7,027 nucleotides of DNA from JBFLVQ01 sp040758525 (GCA_040758525.1 JBFLVQ010000500.1:1-7027); one strand, 5' to 3'; shown: positions 1 through 6,848, numbered from the stretch's first letter. Numbers and translations: made by a program. Notes: generated by a model not told the origin, from the sequence alone.

Positions 1-122
1 AGATAGAAAAGCCTACTAATTGCGATGTCTTGCTCATGATGTTAAAAGGCATTCTCTTCCTATAAGCTAATCAATTTTGCGCCCATACTAACCTTTAACA
101 ATCTCTGCCGTCAATATCTGAA

Positions 123-144
123 CTATATATAAGAATATATATAG
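123..144. repeat. TATA-rich perfect inverted repeat
   Basis: Arms 123-131 (ctatatata) and 136-144 (tatatatag) are exact reverse complements around a 4-base loop, agaa. The hairpin contains almost only A-T pairs, so it would be weak as RNA. It could instead mark an easily melted or bent DNA region, or a binding site. There is no U-tract arrangement typical of a terminator. Its function is unknown. Confidence 0.5.
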
Positions 145-206
145 ACTGATATGGGATCTCTATATCTCTAGTTAGCAAAGCAGTTGCCTGACTGCCTTAG
201 CCAGTC

Positions 207-235
207 TTGCGCATAACTTTAAGTTATTGTAGTAT
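207..235 (+). promoter_or_regulatory. possible sigma70-type promoter with palindrome in the spacer
   Basis: A -35-like TTGCGC (207-212) is followed after exactly 17 bases by a -10-like TAGTAT (230-235). A better -10 hexamer, TATAAG, overlaps at 233-238 but with a poorer spacing of 20. The spacer holds a palindrome, 213-227, with arms ataactt and aagttat around one T. If the promoter is real, this would be a natural operator position, because a bound protein would block RNA polymerase. Transcription would start near 242, leaving a leader of about 145 bases before the small gene at 388. The hexamer matches are only moderate (3 of 6 and 4 of 6), so this is a candidate only. Confidence 0.25.
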
Positions 236-387
236 AAGTCTTACAGAAAGTTCTCAATACGCAGGTAAATATTTCATAGGTTGAAGGGAGTAACTGTCAC
301 CCAAGCTATGAACAGACTGAAATAATAGCGCAGGCTGATCGACTCTGCGAGTCAATCGTCTGCCAAATTAGGTTAAGGAGGACAATT

Positions 388-651
388 ATGGCTAAACGAT
401 TGACTAATCGGGAACGTCTTGCCTTCAAGATAGAAACCCTCAGTGAAAAAGAGGTAGCTGAAGTGCTCGAGTACATCTCGATAATGGAATCTATGCGGCG
501 ACAACAGAATTCGCCAGAAATCTTTGAAGACGACCTCATTAATTTTCTTGCTGAAGCAACAGAAAATCGGCGCGCCCGACAAGTGGTTGAATGGGACAAG
601 GTCAGACGTCGCGCCGATGTCCAGGCACTCAGTATGGCTGGCAAGAACTGA
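388..651 (+). CDS. small hypothetical helical protein, 87 aa
   Basis: I do not recognise this protein. The start is well supported: a near-perfect Shine-Dalgarno AAGGAGG (375-381) lies 6 bases before the ATG, the strongest ribosome binding site among the complete genes here. The product is highly charged and should be mostly alpha-helical, with no signal peptide, no membrane segment and no cysteine. Residues 9-36 form an amphipathic helix-like stretch (KIETLSEKEVAEVLEYIS), reminiscent of the short helical segments of small antitoxin-like or dimerising proteins. An acidic patch (EDD, 47-49) is followed by a basic stretch (RRAR, 61-64, and RRR, 73-75). No toxin gene follows it, so an antitoxin role is not supported. 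A strong hairpin 40 bases after the stop suggests it may be a single-gene transcript. A cytoplasmic regulatory or adaptor role is possible, but that is inference. Confidence 0.7.
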   Translation: MAKRLTNRERLAFKIETLSEKEVAEVLEYISIMESMRRQQNSPEIFEDDLINFLAEATENRRARQVVEWDKVRRRADVQALSMAGKN

Positions 652-690
652 GCGCCGTGTCCTCTTACTATTTTTCCCCATTTCTCCAAT

Positions 691-733
691 CGATACAGAG
701 CGCCGTAATATTACTAGATGGCGCTCTGTATTG
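691..733 (+). terminator. long hairpin, possible terminator of the small gene
   Basis: Arms 693-704 (atacagagcgcc) and 720-731 (ggcgctctgtat) are perfect 12-base reverse complements. As RNA the stem extends outward by a G-U and a C-G pair to 691/733, and inward by a G-U and a U-A pair, leaving a loop of about 11 bases. The position, 40 bases after the stop at 651, fits a terminator. The 3' side has only a broken U-run (ctgcttt, 734-740), so intrinsic termination would be inefficient. It could instead be an RNA-stabilising hairpin, a processing site or a remnant of a small inverted-repeat element. Confidence 0.4.
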
Positions 734-906
734 CTGCTTTACAATCCCCGCCGCGCAATTTACCATGGGATTTCAGCGCCTGGTCGCTGATAGTCTAGTA
801 TCTAATAGGTGATGAGTGATAAATAATAGGATAGCTAACACCTACAATAACGGTAGCCTGCTCATTGCCTATAGACAATCATTCCCCTGGATGAAAGTGG
901 ACAATT

Positions 907-3366
907 ATGAGCCAAGCATCTAAGAAAGAAGTCTCCTCACTAACTGAACGTAGCGCCAAACCCACACGTTTACAACGTTTCTTCTTCAAATCTACTTTTC
1001 TTGCACTACTATTACTGTCAATAATCTTGGGTACCGTTACAGGGTTAGTGGTCTCTTATCAAACTTCACTTACTGATGAAGCAAATCAAGTATTACAACT
1101 AGCCACATACAAGCCTAGTCTAGTCACTCAGGTGCTTGCTGATGATGGCCAGACGGTAATTGGAGAGTTCTCGCTAGAGCGGCGTATTCCGCTTAGCTAT
1201 GATGAGATCCCCCCACGTATGCGTGAGGCGATCTTAGCAATTGAAGATTCACGCTTTCAACACCATTGGGGAGTTGATCCGCTTGGTATCATTCGCGCCG
1301 GCTGGCGCAACTTCCAGGCTGGCTCTACTGTGGAAGGCGGCTCAACCCTCACTCAACAGCTTGCTAAGATGCTCTTCCTTACTCCTGAGAAGACTTATAC
1401 TCGCAAGATGAAAGAGGCACTACTAGCTATTCAGATCGAACGCCATTTTACCAAGCAACAGATAATGGAGTTCTATTGTAACCAGATCTTTCTAGGTGGC
1501 GGCGCCTATGGTATAGAGGCAGGTGCGCAATACTACTTTGGCAAATCGGTCCAGAATCTCACCCTGGAAGAGTACGCTTTGTTGGCAGCAATTCCCAAAG
1601 CACCTGGTATCTATTCCCCTAAGCGTAATATGAATAATGCCAAACAACGCCGTAACCTGGTGCTAGACAATATGGCTGAGGAGGGTTTTATCACCCGTAG
1701 CGTAGCAGAAGAGGCGAAGAAGCATCCTATTAAACTTAATATCTCCTCACGTAATGGCAACAATAATTCGCCTTATGCCTACTTTGTTGAAGAGGTACGT
1801 CAATACCTAGAAGATAATTATGGTACACGTGTCGCTCATACTTCAGGATTAAAGGTCTATACTACACTCAATGCTGAAGCCCAGCGCCATGCTCTACAAG
1901 CAGTGCGGCGCGGTCTACATGCTTATGATCATCGTCACCCACGCTGGCGTAACAAGCTCTACAATGTGATCGACAACGATAATGTAAAAAATCTTGCCAA
2001 CTATCGTAACCCTGATTGGGAACAAGAGTTTGTTGAGAACATGTATGCTCAAGGACTGGTAATGGAGGTCAATGAAAAGGCTGCTTCAATCCGGTTTGGT
2101 GATTACCAGGCACAACTGACACCCAAAGATGCTGCTTGGGTGCGTCAACCACTCCCACAGCTACTTAAGAAGGGTGATCTGGCAATCTTCCATATCAAGA
2201 AGATCAATAAAGAGAAGCGCGAGTTTACTGTAGGACTAGAGCAACTCCCACAAGTGAGTGGAGCTCTTATCTGCCAAGATGCGCAAACCGGCGAGATCAA
2301 GGTGATGGTAGGTGGCTACGATTTCAATAGCGCTAAATTTAATAATGCTACACAGGCTAATCGTCAGACTGGCTCAGCCTTTAAGCCGCTTATCTATACC
2401 GCCGCAATCGAGAATGGCTGGCGCGCTGAAGATCTGGTTGCTGATGCCCCTTTCCAGGCAGGTGATTGGACACCACATAATTATGATGGAAAATTTATGG
2501 GTTTGATCCCACTGCGTACAGCATTGGCACAATCGCGTAACATCCCAGCAATACGTCTGCTTCAATCGACTGGTATACAGAAAGGCGCTGAGATGGTGCG
2601 ACGTTTTGGTATTACCAATCCTATGGCGCCTTATCTACCTTCTGCGCTAGGCGCTACAGAAGTTCCTCTAATCGAGTTGGTCTCTGCTTATTCTACCTTT
2701 GCCAATAAGGGAATGCGTGCCAAGTCTTACTACATACGACGTATCATTGACAATGAAGGTCGCTTGCTAGAAGAGACCAAACCACAACTAGCCAAAGTTA
2801 TCTCGCCTTATGTAGCAGGGACAATGGTTTCGCTAATGCGTGGAGTGGTTGAAGGTGGTACAGCAGCACGTATCAAAGGTGAAAAAGAGGCCGATCTTGC
2901 TAAACGTGAGATTGCTGGTAAGACTGGTACCGTGAATGATTTTACTGATGCTTGGTTTATCGGTTATACCCCCAGTCTGGTAACGGGATTCTGGATCGGT
3001 TATCCAGGTGAGAAGCGCAGTCTAGGTGAAGGCGAAACTGGTGCACAGGCAGCTTTGCCGGTCTGGATAGACTTTATGAAGTTCTATCTAAAAGGGAAAC
3101 CGATCGAGAAGTTTGGTGAGATTCCCAAACCTGATCCACAAACTGTTGAACTACAGGCCAAGCGTGCTCGCCAGCACCTTGACGAGATGCTCTCCGTGAC
3201 AGGTAAGAGTACTAGTGGACAACCGCTTCCCTCAACACTGTTGCCAGAAAGCGGCAATATTCCTACTATTAACCAATTGCCACCGCCACCGCCGCCACTG
3301 CCAACGAAACCTCCTAAGACCACGCCTCCGCCTAGTAAGAAGGGAGACAGCGCAGGAAACTTGTGA
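907..3366 (+). CDS. penicillin-binding protein 1A, bifunctional glycosyltransferase/transpeptidase
   Basis: A class A PBP of 819 residues that polymerises lipid II into glycan strands and cross-links the stem peptides at the outer face of the inner membrane. A short basic cytoplasmic tail is followed by one membrane segment (about 26-51). The GT51 domain (about 75-260) shows EDSRF with catalytic Glu113, GGSTLTQQ (144-151), the third motif with Glu188 in IMEFYCNQIFLG, and AAIPKAPGIYSP (227-238). Residues about 340-445 form a linker that looks like the OB-like domain found between the two catalytic domains in many PBP1A proteins. The transpeptidase domain has SAFK with nucleophile Ser490, SRN (543-545) and KTGT (672-675), so all catalytic motifs are intact. 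The C-terminus (about 791-819) is a proline- and lysine-rich tail with six consecutive prolines. The start is the only reasonable ATG, since the next Met is residue 105; its ribosome binding site is weak (aagtgg). The functional assignment is very secure. The exact paralogue name (mrcA/ponA) is not assigned. Confidence 0.97.
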   Translation: MSQASKKEVSSLTERSAKPTRLQRFFFKSTFLALLLLSIILGTVTGLVVSYQTSLTDEANQVLQLATYKPSLVTQVLADDGQTVIGEFSLERRIPLSYDEIPPRMREAILAIEDSRFQHHWGVDPLGIIRAGWRNFQAGSTVEGGSTLTQQLAKMLFLTPEKTYTRKMKEALLAIQIERHFTKQQIMEFYCNQIFLGGGAYGIEAGAQYYFGKSVQNLTLEEYALLAAIPKAPGIYSPKRNMNNAKQRRNLVLDNMAEEGFITRSVAEEAKKHPIKLNISSRNGNNNSPYAYFVEEVRQYLEDNYGTRVAHTSGLKVYTTLNAEAQRHALQAVRRGLHAYDHRHPRWRNKLYNVIDNDNVKNLANYRNPDWEQEFVENMYAQGLVMEVNEKAASIRFGDYQAQLTPKDAAWVRQPLPQLLKKGDLAIFHIKKINKEKREFTVGLEQLPQVSGALICQDAQTGEIKVMVGGYDFNSAKFNNATQANRQTGSAFKPLIYTAAIENGWRAEDLVADAPFQAGDWTPHNYDGKFMGLIPLRTALAQSRNIPAIRLLQSTGIQKGAEMVRRFGITNPMAPYLPSALGATEVPLIELVSAYSTFANKGMRAKSYYIRRIIDNEGRLLEETKPQLAKVISPYVAGTMVSLMRGVVEGGTAARIKGEKEADLAKREIAGKTGTVNDFTDAWFIGYTPSLVTGFWIGYPGEKRSLGEGETGAQAALPVWIDFMKFYLKGKPIEKFGEIPKPDPQTVELQAKRARQHLDEMLSVTGKSTSGQPLPSTLLPESGNIPTINQLPPPPPPLPTKPPKTTPPPSKKGDSAGNL

Positions 3367-3445
3367 TCCTTGTCGTAGCGGCTTAAGATAGTGCTAATAG
3401 GGTAAGCAATGGTGCCCTAATCTATAGTGCATAGGTTGAGCATTT

Positions 3446-4546
3446 ATGACATATACAAATGGTGATCACCTAGGGGATATCGAAGAGAAAGTGTTAGCAG
3501 GTGTGCGCCTCAGTTATGAGGATGGTGTACGGCTCTTCGAAAGTGATGACTTGGCTGCACTAGGCCGTCTAGCCAACATTGTACGCCGCCGCCGCCATAA
3601 CAACATCACCTATTACAATATCAACCGTCATCTTAATCCAACCAATGTCTGTTATTGGGATTGTACCTTCTGCGCTTTCTACCGTAAACCCGGTGAGGAG
3701 GGTGCTTATACCTTTACTATTGATCAATGTGTTGAGATGGTACGGTCGGCGCGTGCATATGGAGCAACAGAGGTCCATATTGTTGGTGGACTACATCCTA
3801 CACTACCCTTCGATTATTATCTGGAGCTACTTTCCACACTCAAACAGAATTTCCCTGATGTGCATCTGAAGGCTTTTACCATGGTGGAACTCGATCATTT
3901 TAAGCGTATCACTCATAAAAGTGATGAATATGTGATCGAGCGGTTGCGCGAGGCAGGCCTAGATTCTTGTCCTGGTGGTGGTGCAGAGATCTTTCATGAA
4001 GAGATACGTAGCCAGATCTGCCGCCATAAAACCTCTGCATCACGTTGGTTGGAACTAGCACGTAAAGTACACAACTATGGCATACGCTCTAATGCCACTA
4101 TGCTCTATGGCCATATAGAAAAATATTCACACCGTGTTGATCATCTGATTCGTCTACGTGAGTTGCAAGATGAGACAGGCGGCTTTCAATGCCTTATTCC
4201 ACTGGCTTTCCATCCCAAAGATACTCAACTCTCACATTTGCCTGGTCCATCTGGTGTTGATAGTCTTAAGACAGTGGCAGTATCACGGCTGATACTTGAC
4301 AATTTTGATCATATCAAAGCCTACTGGGTGATGTTGAGCAAACACTTGGCTCAGGTTGCCCTGCATTTTGGCGCTAATGATATGGATGGTACGGTAATGG
4401 AAGAGCGTATCACTTATGCGGCTGGACAGATCTCTGAACGTGAGGCAAAACGGGAAGAGATCGTACATCTGATCCGCGAAGCCGGCTTCCAGCCAGTGGA
4501 ACGTGATACACTTTATCGACCATTGGAAGAGATGGTGACACAATGA
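3446..4546 (+). CDS. mqnE: aminofutalosine synthase (radical SAM)
   Basis: A radical SAM enzyme of 366 residues in the futalosine pathway of menaquinone synthesis. Known members of this family join 3-[(1-carboxyvinyl)oxy]benzoate to S-adenosylmethionine, giving 6-amino-6-deoxyfutalosine. The cluster-binding motif CX3CX2C is Cys69, Cys73 and Cys76 in CYWDCTFC. The SAM-contacting glycine region is VGGLHP (113-118). Other family features include LDSCPGGGAEIF (172-183), MLYGHIE (219-225), the segment around LQDETGGF (240-247), HIKAYWVMLS (289-298) and FGANDMDGTVMEE (308-320). These favour MqnE over its paralogue MqnC, which shares the PGGGAEI stretch. The length is normal for the family. The ATG has only a weak ribosome binding site (aggttgag, 3433-3440), but no better start exists. 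Its last codons overlap mqnD by four bases, implying translational coupling and a shared transcript. The gene begins 79 bases after PBP1A, so either read-through or its own promoter is possible. Confidence 0.92.
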   Translation: MTYTNGDHLGDIEEKVLAGVRLSYEDGVRLFESDDLAALGRLANIVRRRRHNNITYYNINRHLNPTNVCYWDCTFCAFYRKPGEEGAYTFTIDQCVEMVRSARAYGATEVHIVGGLHPTLPFDYYLELLSTLKQNFPDVHLKAFTMVELDHFKRITHKSDEYVIERLREAGLDSCPGGGAEIFHEEIRSQICRHKTSASRWLELARKVHNYGIRSNATMLYGHIEKYSHRVDHLIRLRELQDETGGFQCLIPLAFHPKDTQLSHLPGPSGVDSLKTVAVSRLILDNFDHIKAYWVMLSKHLAQVALHFGANDMDGTVMEERITYAAGQISEREAKREEIVHLIREAGFQPVERDTLYRPLEEMVTQ

Positions 4547-5376
4547 CACGCGAAATCAAAGTTGCTCATAGCCCTGATTCTGATGATGCTTTTATGTTCT
4601 ATGCGCTTGCCAACGATAAACTCGATACCGGCGAGCTAAAGTTCACACATGTGTTAGAAGGGATTGAAAGCCTCAACCGTCGTGCCTTCCAAGGCGAATT
4701 TGATGTTACCGCAATCTCTTTTCATGCTTATGCCTACCTCACCGATAAGTATCTACTATTGCCCTCAGGGGCCAGTATGGGCGAACGCTATGGCCCTATG
4801 ATTGTTGCCCGTACACCATCTACTGTTGATGATTTGAAAGGTAAGAAGATTGCTGTACCGGGCACACTGACAACCGCTTTTCTGCTGCTTAAACTGGTGT
4901 TGCCCGATTGTGCACACGAGGTAGTCGCTTTTGATCAGATTATCGATGCGGTGGTAGCAGGACGTGCCGATGCTGGTCTGTTAATACATGAAGGCCAGTT
5001 GACTTATGGGCAAGCTGGCTTGCATAAGGTGATCGATTTTGGTGAATGGTGGTGTGAACGCACTGGATTACCATTACCATTGGGTGGTAATGTGATCCGA
5101 CGCGACCTTCCTGCTGATCTGATCCAGCGTGTAAGCGCATTGCTTAAAGAGAGCATACGTTATGCGCTTGATCATCGTGAGGCAGCGCTTGCCTATGCAC
5201 TGGGCTTTGCCAGGGGTATGGACAAGGGGCTAGCCGATAAATTTGTTGGTATGTATGTCAATAACCTTACCCTCAATTATGGTGAGCAGGGGCGTGCCGC
5301 CGTGCGTAGGTTATTGGCAGAAGGCTATGCAGCCAAGATCATTCCACATCCTGTCGATGTTGTGTTTGTCGATTAA
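4543..5376 (+). CDS. mqnD: 1,4-dihydroxy-6-naphthoate synthase (menaquinone biosynthesis)
   Basis: A protein of 277 residues with the periplasmic-binding-protein-like fold shared by MqnA and MqnD, but with no signal peptide, as expected for a cytoplasmic enzyme. MqnD converts cyclic dehypoxanthinyl futalosine to 1,4-dihydroxy-6-naphthoate. MqnD-type features are SHAYAYL-like residues around 59-66, VPGTLTTAFLLLKL (105-118), AGLLIHEGQLTY (144-155) and ERTGLPLPLGG (172-182). His149 in the LLIHE motif corresponds to the histidine proposed as catalytic in characterised MqnD. The N-terminal motif is HSPDSDDAFMFY (9-20) where the classic Thermus-type enzyme has SPCPNDTF; this variant is noted separately. 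The ATG lies inside the end of mqnE (ATGA overlap), with a purine-rich GGAAGAG (4525-4531) upstream. MqnA is the main alternative, but the LIHE and GLPLPLG segments argue for MqnD. Co-expression with mqnE is very likely. Confidence 0.88.
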   Translation: MTREIKVAHSPDSDDAFMFYALANDKLDTGELKFTHVLEGIESLNRRAFQGEFDVTAISFHAYAYLTDKYLLLPSGASMGERYGPMIVARTPSTVDDLKGKKIAVPGTLTTAFLLLKLVLPDCAHEVVAFDQIIDAVVAGRADAGLLIHEGQLTYGQAGLHKVIDFGEWWCERTGLPLPLGGNVIRRDLPADLIQRVSALLKESIRYALDHREAALAYALGFARGMDKGLADKFVGMYVNNLTLNYGEQGRAAVRRLLAEGYAAKIIPHPVDVVFVD

Positions 5377-5384
5377 TAACGTAG

Positions 5385-6797
5385 ATGAGAGTAGCAGTAG
5401 CCCTCTTAGCCTGTCTCTTGATACTAATGACACTAGTCTTGCCGGCACCGCTGGCTGTACAGGCTGGGTCTGCGGCACTGCCTGTTGCCTTCCAAACTGT
5501 TGTTGATCGATCTTTCATCTATGTTAATAATAATGATTTTGAGAACTCTGTGAGTGCATTCCGACTGTTAGGTAATGCAAGGTTAGAACCTGTTTCCGGT
5601 TCACCTTTCTCAACAGGTGGAATAGGCGGCAAGACCTCAGATATTGGCAGTCTTACCATCTGTCGTAGTCGCGCGCTCCTCTATATTACCAATAACGCTG
5701 ACAATAGTGTTACGGGATTTCGGATAAATCCTGATGGAAAACTGACTAGACTACCAGGCACGCCGATCTCTACAGGCGGACGCTTTCCCGCTGGGGTAGT
5801 CTGTAATACAGAAGGTACACGACTTTTTGTTGCCAATATTGAATCTGATTCGATTGCAGCTTTCACCATTAATAGCAATGGTGCGCTACAACCGCTTGCT
5901 AATTCGCCCTTCCGTGTTAGTAATGGACCTATCTCGCTAGCAATCAATAATGCTGGTACAGTGCTCTTTGCTGGCCATCAATTCAACCGCAGCATAGGCA
6001 GCTACTCGATCGATACAACTGGCGCGCTACGTCAAACCGGTAATTTCAGTACGCTTGGAACGGTTGTGCATGGCCTGGCACTGCATACACCTAGTGCACG
6101 CCTCTATGTAGCAGAACTAGGTTCAAATAGTATTTCTGGTTTTCGCGTTGATTTAAATAGCGGTATGCTTGCGCTACTGCCCAACGTGCCCTATTTTACC
6201 GATGGTGATCGTCCTATCGATATTACTGTAAGTCCAAATGGTAATCTCGTCTTTGTAAGTAACAACAATACCTCATCGATCACGGTCTTCTCGGTTAATT
6301 CGGATGGCTCGTTAAGAGCTGTGCCAGGTTCACCTTTTACTACAGATGGTGACGGCCCTGCGGGCCTCACGATGAATTCAGCCGGCACACTACTATTTGT
6401 CGCTAATGGTGGGTTTGGTGGCTCGAAGGATGTGAGCGTCTATCAAGTTGATTCTAGTGGACAGCTCCGACCAGTATTGGGCTCGCCTTTCTCGACTGGT
6501 TCAATTGGTATCCCTTCTGCAATTGGAATATTTGAATTTCCACCGCCGCCAAAGATCACTAAAGCTCGCTTTGCCATGAAGAAGCGACGTCTTACTATTG
6601 ATGGCAGTTCTCTAGCCCCTTCACCTGAGGTTACTATCAATGGTAAGCTTTTGCGCCCTTCGCGTTTATTCTCTGTAACAGACAGTCAAATTGTCTTAGC
6701 TGGCATGCCAGAGAAGTTGAATCTGCGTAGTGGCGACAATAACATTACCGTTTCCATATTGGGTCAGATCTCTAATACGTTCATCTTGAAACAATAA
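5385..6797 (+). CDS. secreted seven-bladed beta-propeller protein, lactonase/YncE-like, with C-terminal Ig-like domain
   Basis: A 470-residue exported protein. The signal peptide has Arg2, a hydrophobic core (about 3-19) and a likely cleavage after AVQA (residue 27). Cys10 follows LLA but sits too early for a convincing lipoprotein site. The body contains seven repeats starting near residues 43, 97, 145, 191, 237, 286 and 334, each approximating (L/I)(Y/F)V(A/S)N, then S(I/V)xxFxI, G(A/K/S)L and GSPFxT. This is enough for one closed seven-bladed propeller of the 6-phosphogluconolactonase-like/YncE-like superfamily. Residues about 389-470 after a PPPP linker resemble an IPT/TIG or bacterial Ig-like domain (ITKARFAMKKRRLTIDGSSL). 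Such proteins are common in Acidobacteriota and are usually of unknown function; a lactonase activity should not be assumed. The gene starts 8 bases after mqnD with no clear Shine-Dalgarno, so re-initiation after mqnD is likely. Confidence 0.85.
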   Translation: MRVAVALLACLLILMTLVLPAPLAVQAGSAALPVAFQTVVDRSFIYVNNNDFENSVSAFRLLGNARLEPVSGSPFSTGGIGGKTSDIGSLTICRSRALLYITNNADNSVTGFRINPDGKLTRLPGTPISTGGRFPAGVVCNTEGTRLFVANIESDSIAAFTINSNGALQPLANSPFRVSNGPISLAINNAGTVLFAGHQFNRSIGSYSIDTTGALRQTGNFSTLGTVVHGLALHTPSARLYVAELGSNSISGFRVDLNSGMLALLPNVPYFTDGDRPIDITVSPNGNLVFVSNNNTSSITVFSVNSDGSLRAVPGSPFTTDGDGPAGLTMNSAGTLLFVANGGFGGSKDVSVYQVDSSGQLRPVLGSPFSTGSIGIPSAIGIFEFPPPPKITKARFAMKKRRLTIDGSSLAPSPEVTINGKLLRPSRLFSVTDSQIVLAGMPEKLNLRSGDNNITVSILGQISNTFILKQ

Positions 6798-6826
6798 CTG
6801 CAGAGTTCGAGCAAAAATCTCTGTAG
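6798..6826 (+). repeat. hairpin after the propeller gene
   Basis: Arms 6798-6805 (ctgcagag) and 6819-6826 (ctctgtag) pair over 8 positions with one G-U, around a 13-base loop rich in A. The stem begins directly after the stop codon at 6797. No U-run follows, so an intrinsic terminator is not supported. It could mark a weak pause, an mRNA end-stabilising structure or nothing at all. Confidence 0.3.
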
Positions 6827-6834
6827 CATAATCT

Positions 6835-6841
6835 GAGGAGG
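6835..6841 (+). promoter_or_regulatory. strong ribosome binding site that fixes a TTG start
   Basis: GAGGAGG lies 7 bases before TTG at 6849, an optimal distance. No ATG or GTG at a suitable distance offers a better start, and the peptide from this TTG begins with a normal signal sequence. This decides the unusual start codon of the last gene. Confidence 0.75.
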
Positions 6842-6848
6842 CGTAGCC

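Larger units (their letters stand above)
1..387. other. AT-rich non-coding leader, no gene recognised
   Basis: No open frame with a ribosome binding site or a recognisable protein is visible on either strand, and I see no tRNA, rRNA or CRISPR structure. The stretch is richer in A and T than the genes downstream. It contains several small symmetrical elements: a TATA-rich hairpin (123-144), an imperfect 8-base tandem repeat (156-163 and 164-171, atctctat then atctctag), a palindrome at 213-227 and a small hairpin with one mismatch at 337-357 (core gactc-tgc-gagtc), just before the ribosome binding site of the first gene. It most likely holds the promoter and leader of the small gene at 388. 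An upstream gene could end near the left edge but cannot be identified. Confidence 0.6.

Noticed and set aside
3..65. Open frame from the left edge to a TAA stop (20 codons), possibly the tail of an upstream gene
   Set aside because: Twenty open codons are expected by chance, and the peptide shows no recognisable ending of any family.
306..689. Reverse-strand open frames of 127 and 102 codons opposite the small gene
   Set aside because: They have no ribosome binding site and an unnatural Ser/Arg-rich composition, and they lie antisense to a gene with a strong start signal.
773..790. Small hairpin tcagcg/cgctga upstream of PBP1A
   Set aside because: Six-base arms with no U-run and no associated promoter hexamers.
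524..812. Two + strand frames running past the end of the small gene
   Set aside because: They lack ribosome binding sites and run across the hairpin at 691-733. Their composition is not protein-like.
847..875. TATAGA (870-875) as a -10 box for PBP1A
   Set aside because: The expected -35 position holds ataacg, which does not resemble TTGACA. No convincing promoter was found in this gap.
3084..3323. Reverse frame encoding a glycine-rich peptide
   Set aside because: It is the complement of the proline-rich tail of PBP1A, where GGN codons arise from CCN.
3398..3419. Hairpin taggg/cccta between PBP1A and mqnE as a terminator
   Set aside because: Only five Watson-Crick pairs plus weak extensions, and no U-run follows.
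3461..3470. Perfect 10-base palindrome ggtgatcacc near the start of mqnE
   Set aside because: It lies inside codons 6-9, is short and is not repeated in the window; chance is sufficient.
5409..5420. Lipoprotein reading of the propeller protein (LLAC, Cys10)
   Set aside because: The cysteine is too close to the N-terminus and is followed by more hydrophobic residues and a better signal peptidase I site near residue 27.
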